Shown one piece after another: positions 15,335-16,596 of a stretch of 16,596 nt of DNA; the first letter of the stretch is position 1; each line of letters opens with the position of its first letter. Source of the stretch: Actinomycetes bacterium. GTDB taxonomy: Bacteria > Actinomycetota > Acidimicrobiia > Acidimicrobiales > Palsa-688. The translations under genes and the position numbers were made by a program. The stretch lies in assembly GCA_021808425.1 (NCBI GenBank), contig JAKBBS010000064.1:1-16596 (forward strand), in the 5' to 3' direction. Below the pieces are notes generated by a model. The model saw only the letters and a program-made list of their open reading frames with translations. It made no database searches and was not told the origin of the DNA.

Positions 15335-15858
15335 GCCCGCCTGAGGCGTCCGACCCGTCCCGCGAGCTGCGCGAGTCCCGCCAGGGAAAGCGCCTTCTAG
15401 TCGTGCATCACACTGTCTCCCCCTCCACGCACGCGATGCTCAGAGCTTGCCTCGACGGGGCCAGAGACCCGCTGATCAAAGGCGTGGAGGTCATCGACTG
15501 CGCCGCTCTCGTGGCGTCGGCTGCGGACGCCTTGCGAGCCGACGGGTACATTCTGCTCGGGCCGGTGAACCTCGGCTATCTGGCGGGGGCGATCAAGCAC
15601 TTCTTCGACCAGGCGTACTACCCGTGCCTCGAGTCGACCGTCGGCCGGCCCTACGCCGCCGTCTTGCACGCCGACGGCGACGCCACCGGAGCGCTCGGCG
15701 CGATGGCCTCGATCACGAGGGGGCTGCGGTGGCGCGAAGCGGCCAAGCCGGTCATCGTCAAAGGCACCCCGAGCGTAGACAACCTTGCGGCAATCCGGGA
15801 ACTTGCCGCCGCTCTCGCTGCCGGCCTCGTCTTGCAGTCGGGCCCTACTTCGTCTTGA
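15331..15858 (+). CDS. Flavodoxin-fold / NAD(P)H-dependent FMN-reductase-like protein
   Basis: A 175-residue flavodoxin-like protein. The first strand plus phosphate loop is RLLVVHHTVSPSTHAM at 21-36. The middle block DGYILLGPVNLGYLAGAIKH (71-90) followed by FFDQ matches the FMN-binding loop of NAD(P)H:quinone oxidoreductase/WrbA-type proteins. I start at the GTG at 15331 because it overlaps the glycosylase stop (GTGA) and family similarity begins about 20 residues later; the same frame is open upstream but only as a shadow of the glycosylase. A role in quinone or flavin reduction is the family expectation, while the reason for its coupling to a DNA glycosylase is unknown. It converges with the crotonase gene, with 9 bp between stops. 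Confidence 0.82.
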   Translation: MSPPEASDPSRELRESRQGKRLLVVHHTVSPSTHAMLRACLDGARDPLIKGVEVIDCAALVASAADALRADGYILLGPVNLGYLAGAIKHFFDQAYYPCLESTVGRPYAAVLHADGDATGALGAMASITRGLRWREAAKPVIVKGTPSVDNLAAIRELAAALAAGLVLQSGPTSS

Positions 15859-15875
15859 AGCCGGGCCCTATTTCG
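15839..15875. repeat. Near-direct repeat at the convergent stops
   Basis: CGGGCCCTACTTCG (15839-15852) and CGGGCCCTATTTCG (15862-15875) match at 13 of 14 positions, 23 bp apart, and cover the ends of both converging genes. Each holds the palindrome GGGCCC. It may be a small duplication; no stem followed by a T-run is seen, so I do not call it a terminator. Confidence 0.45.
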
Positions 15876-16569
15876 ACGGCTGGCTCATCGTCGACATCTC
15901 GGCGTCTATCCCACGGGTCATCGACTCCGCTATCGCCAATCGGGACCGCCGCTTCGTCAAAGCCACCGACCCCCTGTGAAGCTTGGCCAGCTCGCTCGCG
16001 CGCTCCATCGACACCGACTCCAAGCTTGCTGAGTCCTCGACGACGTCGACGAAACCCGCGCGGATCGCCTCGGTGGGGTTGGCGACCTGTCCGAGGATGA
16101 CTCTCCGGTCGAATTCCGAGGGTATGAGGCGGTAGCGAGCAAGTTCCACCGCCCACGTCGGCAGGGCCATACCGATGGAAACCTCGTTCAGTCCGATCTT
16201 CCAGTCACCGGAGGCAGCGAGGCGCTCGTCGCAGGCGAGTAGCAGCAGCGCACCTGCCGCAAGTGCGTGGCCAGTGCAAACGCCGACCACTGGCGTCGGG
16301 TGAAGCAGAAGTCGCGCTGTGAGGCGGCCTCCCGCCGTGACCAGCGAGCGCATCGCTTCGGCGCTCGACGTCATCGTGGCTAGGTCGAAGCCTGCGCAGA
16401 ACCTGCCCGGCCGGCCGATGAGAACTGTTGCGCCGACCGAGCCGTCTTTTTCCAGACTGTCCAGGTGCGTGTTGAGGTCGTCGATGACCGAGTGGCTGAG
16501 AACGTTCGCCTTTCCGTCGTCGAACCTGAGGACAGCGAGAGCGCCGGAGCGTTCCAGTGACACGGACAT
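15868..16569 (-). CDS. Crotonase-family protein (EchA3-like enoyl-CoA hydratase/isomerase)
   Basis: A 233-residue crotonase-fold protein acting on acyl-CoA thioesters. The first oxyanion-hole segment is RFCAGFDL at 56-63, and the second is CTGHALAAGALLLLACD at 98-114. NEVSIGM (128-134) supplies one glutamate (E129) aligning with the first catalytic Glu of hydratases. The position of the second catalytic Glu aligns by eye with R155, so classic hydratase chemistry is doubtful; an isomerase or hydrolase role is possible. The short length, the opening VLRFDDGKANVL and the CTGHA-x-A-x-GA block resemble the mycobacterial EchA3 group. The ATG at 16569 has no clear Shine-Dalgarno sequence. It is the first gene from the right edge, so upstream partners may lie outside the window. 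Confidence 0.88.
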   Translation of the reverse strand: MSVSLERSGALAVLRFDDGKANVLSHSVIDDLNTHLDSLEKDGSVGATVLIGRPGRFCAGFDLATMTSSAEAMRSLVTAGGRLTARLLLHPTPVVGVCTGHALAAGALLLLACDERLAASGDWKIGLNEVSIGMALPTWAVELARYRLIPSEFDRRVILGQVANPTEAIRAGFVDVVEDSASLESVSMERASELAKLHRGSVALTKRRSRLAIAESMTRGIDAEMSTMSQPSK

Positions 16570-16596
16570 GGCGCCAGGTTAGCGATACGGGGTGGC

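Overview
The window looks like chromosomal DNA of a high-GC Gram-positive bacterium (Actinomycetota; a free-living actinomycete or an Acidimicrobiia-like lineage fits best). The reasons are the GC-rich codon choice, frequent GTG/TTG starts, a LigC-type ATP-dependent DNA ligase, an EchA3-like crotonase, a fatty acyl-AMP ligase, and a tmsA-tmsB pair of the kind that makes 10-methyl (tuberculostearic-type) fatty acids in actinobacteria. The lineage is an inference; no rRNA or marker gene is present.

Layout. Positions 1-4489 (minus strand) hold a 10-helix membrane protein with GAF-like, PAS, PAS, GGDEF and EAL domains, followed downstream by a fatty acyl-AMP ligase that runs off the left edge. 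Positions 4490-5280 contain no intact gene but carry a decayed partial copy of the ligase gene that follows. Positions 5281-6384 (plus) encode the intact LigC-type ligase. Positions 6484-7518 (minus) are a small accessory patch: a fragment resembling the C-terminal part of DUF1156 (defence-island) proteins, then an MNT nucleotidyltransferase that appears frameshifted, then a HEPN protein. Positions 7547-10618 (minus) form a probable operon of a SAM methyltransferase, a geranylgeranyl-reductase-family flavoprotein and a short-chain dehydrogenase. Divergent from it, at 10696-13472 (plus), lie tmsA and tmsB, and convergent to these at 13482-14435 is an acyl-CoA delta-9-type desaturase. Positions 14636-15858 (plus) carry an AlkA-like DNA glycosylase coupled by a 4-base stop/start overlap to a flavodoxin-fold protein. 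The right end (15868-16569, minus) is an EchA3-like crotonase.

How it works together. The coherent system is the lipid block at 7.5-14.4 kb. The desaturase would introduce a double bond at C9 of an acyl chain. TmsB would then add a methylene from SAM across that bond in a phospholipid, and TmsA would reduce it to a 10-methyl branch. The methyltransferase / GGR / SDR operon shares a 77-bp divergent intergenic region with tmsAB, which contains a perfect 10-bp palindrome. Whether these three genes act on the same lipid is unknown. The less orderly part is 4.5-7.5 kb: a recent partial ligase duplication plus an apparently decaying toxin-antitoxin/defence remnant. I saw no rRNA or tRNA genes, CRISPR array or insertion sequence, but these were judged only by eye.
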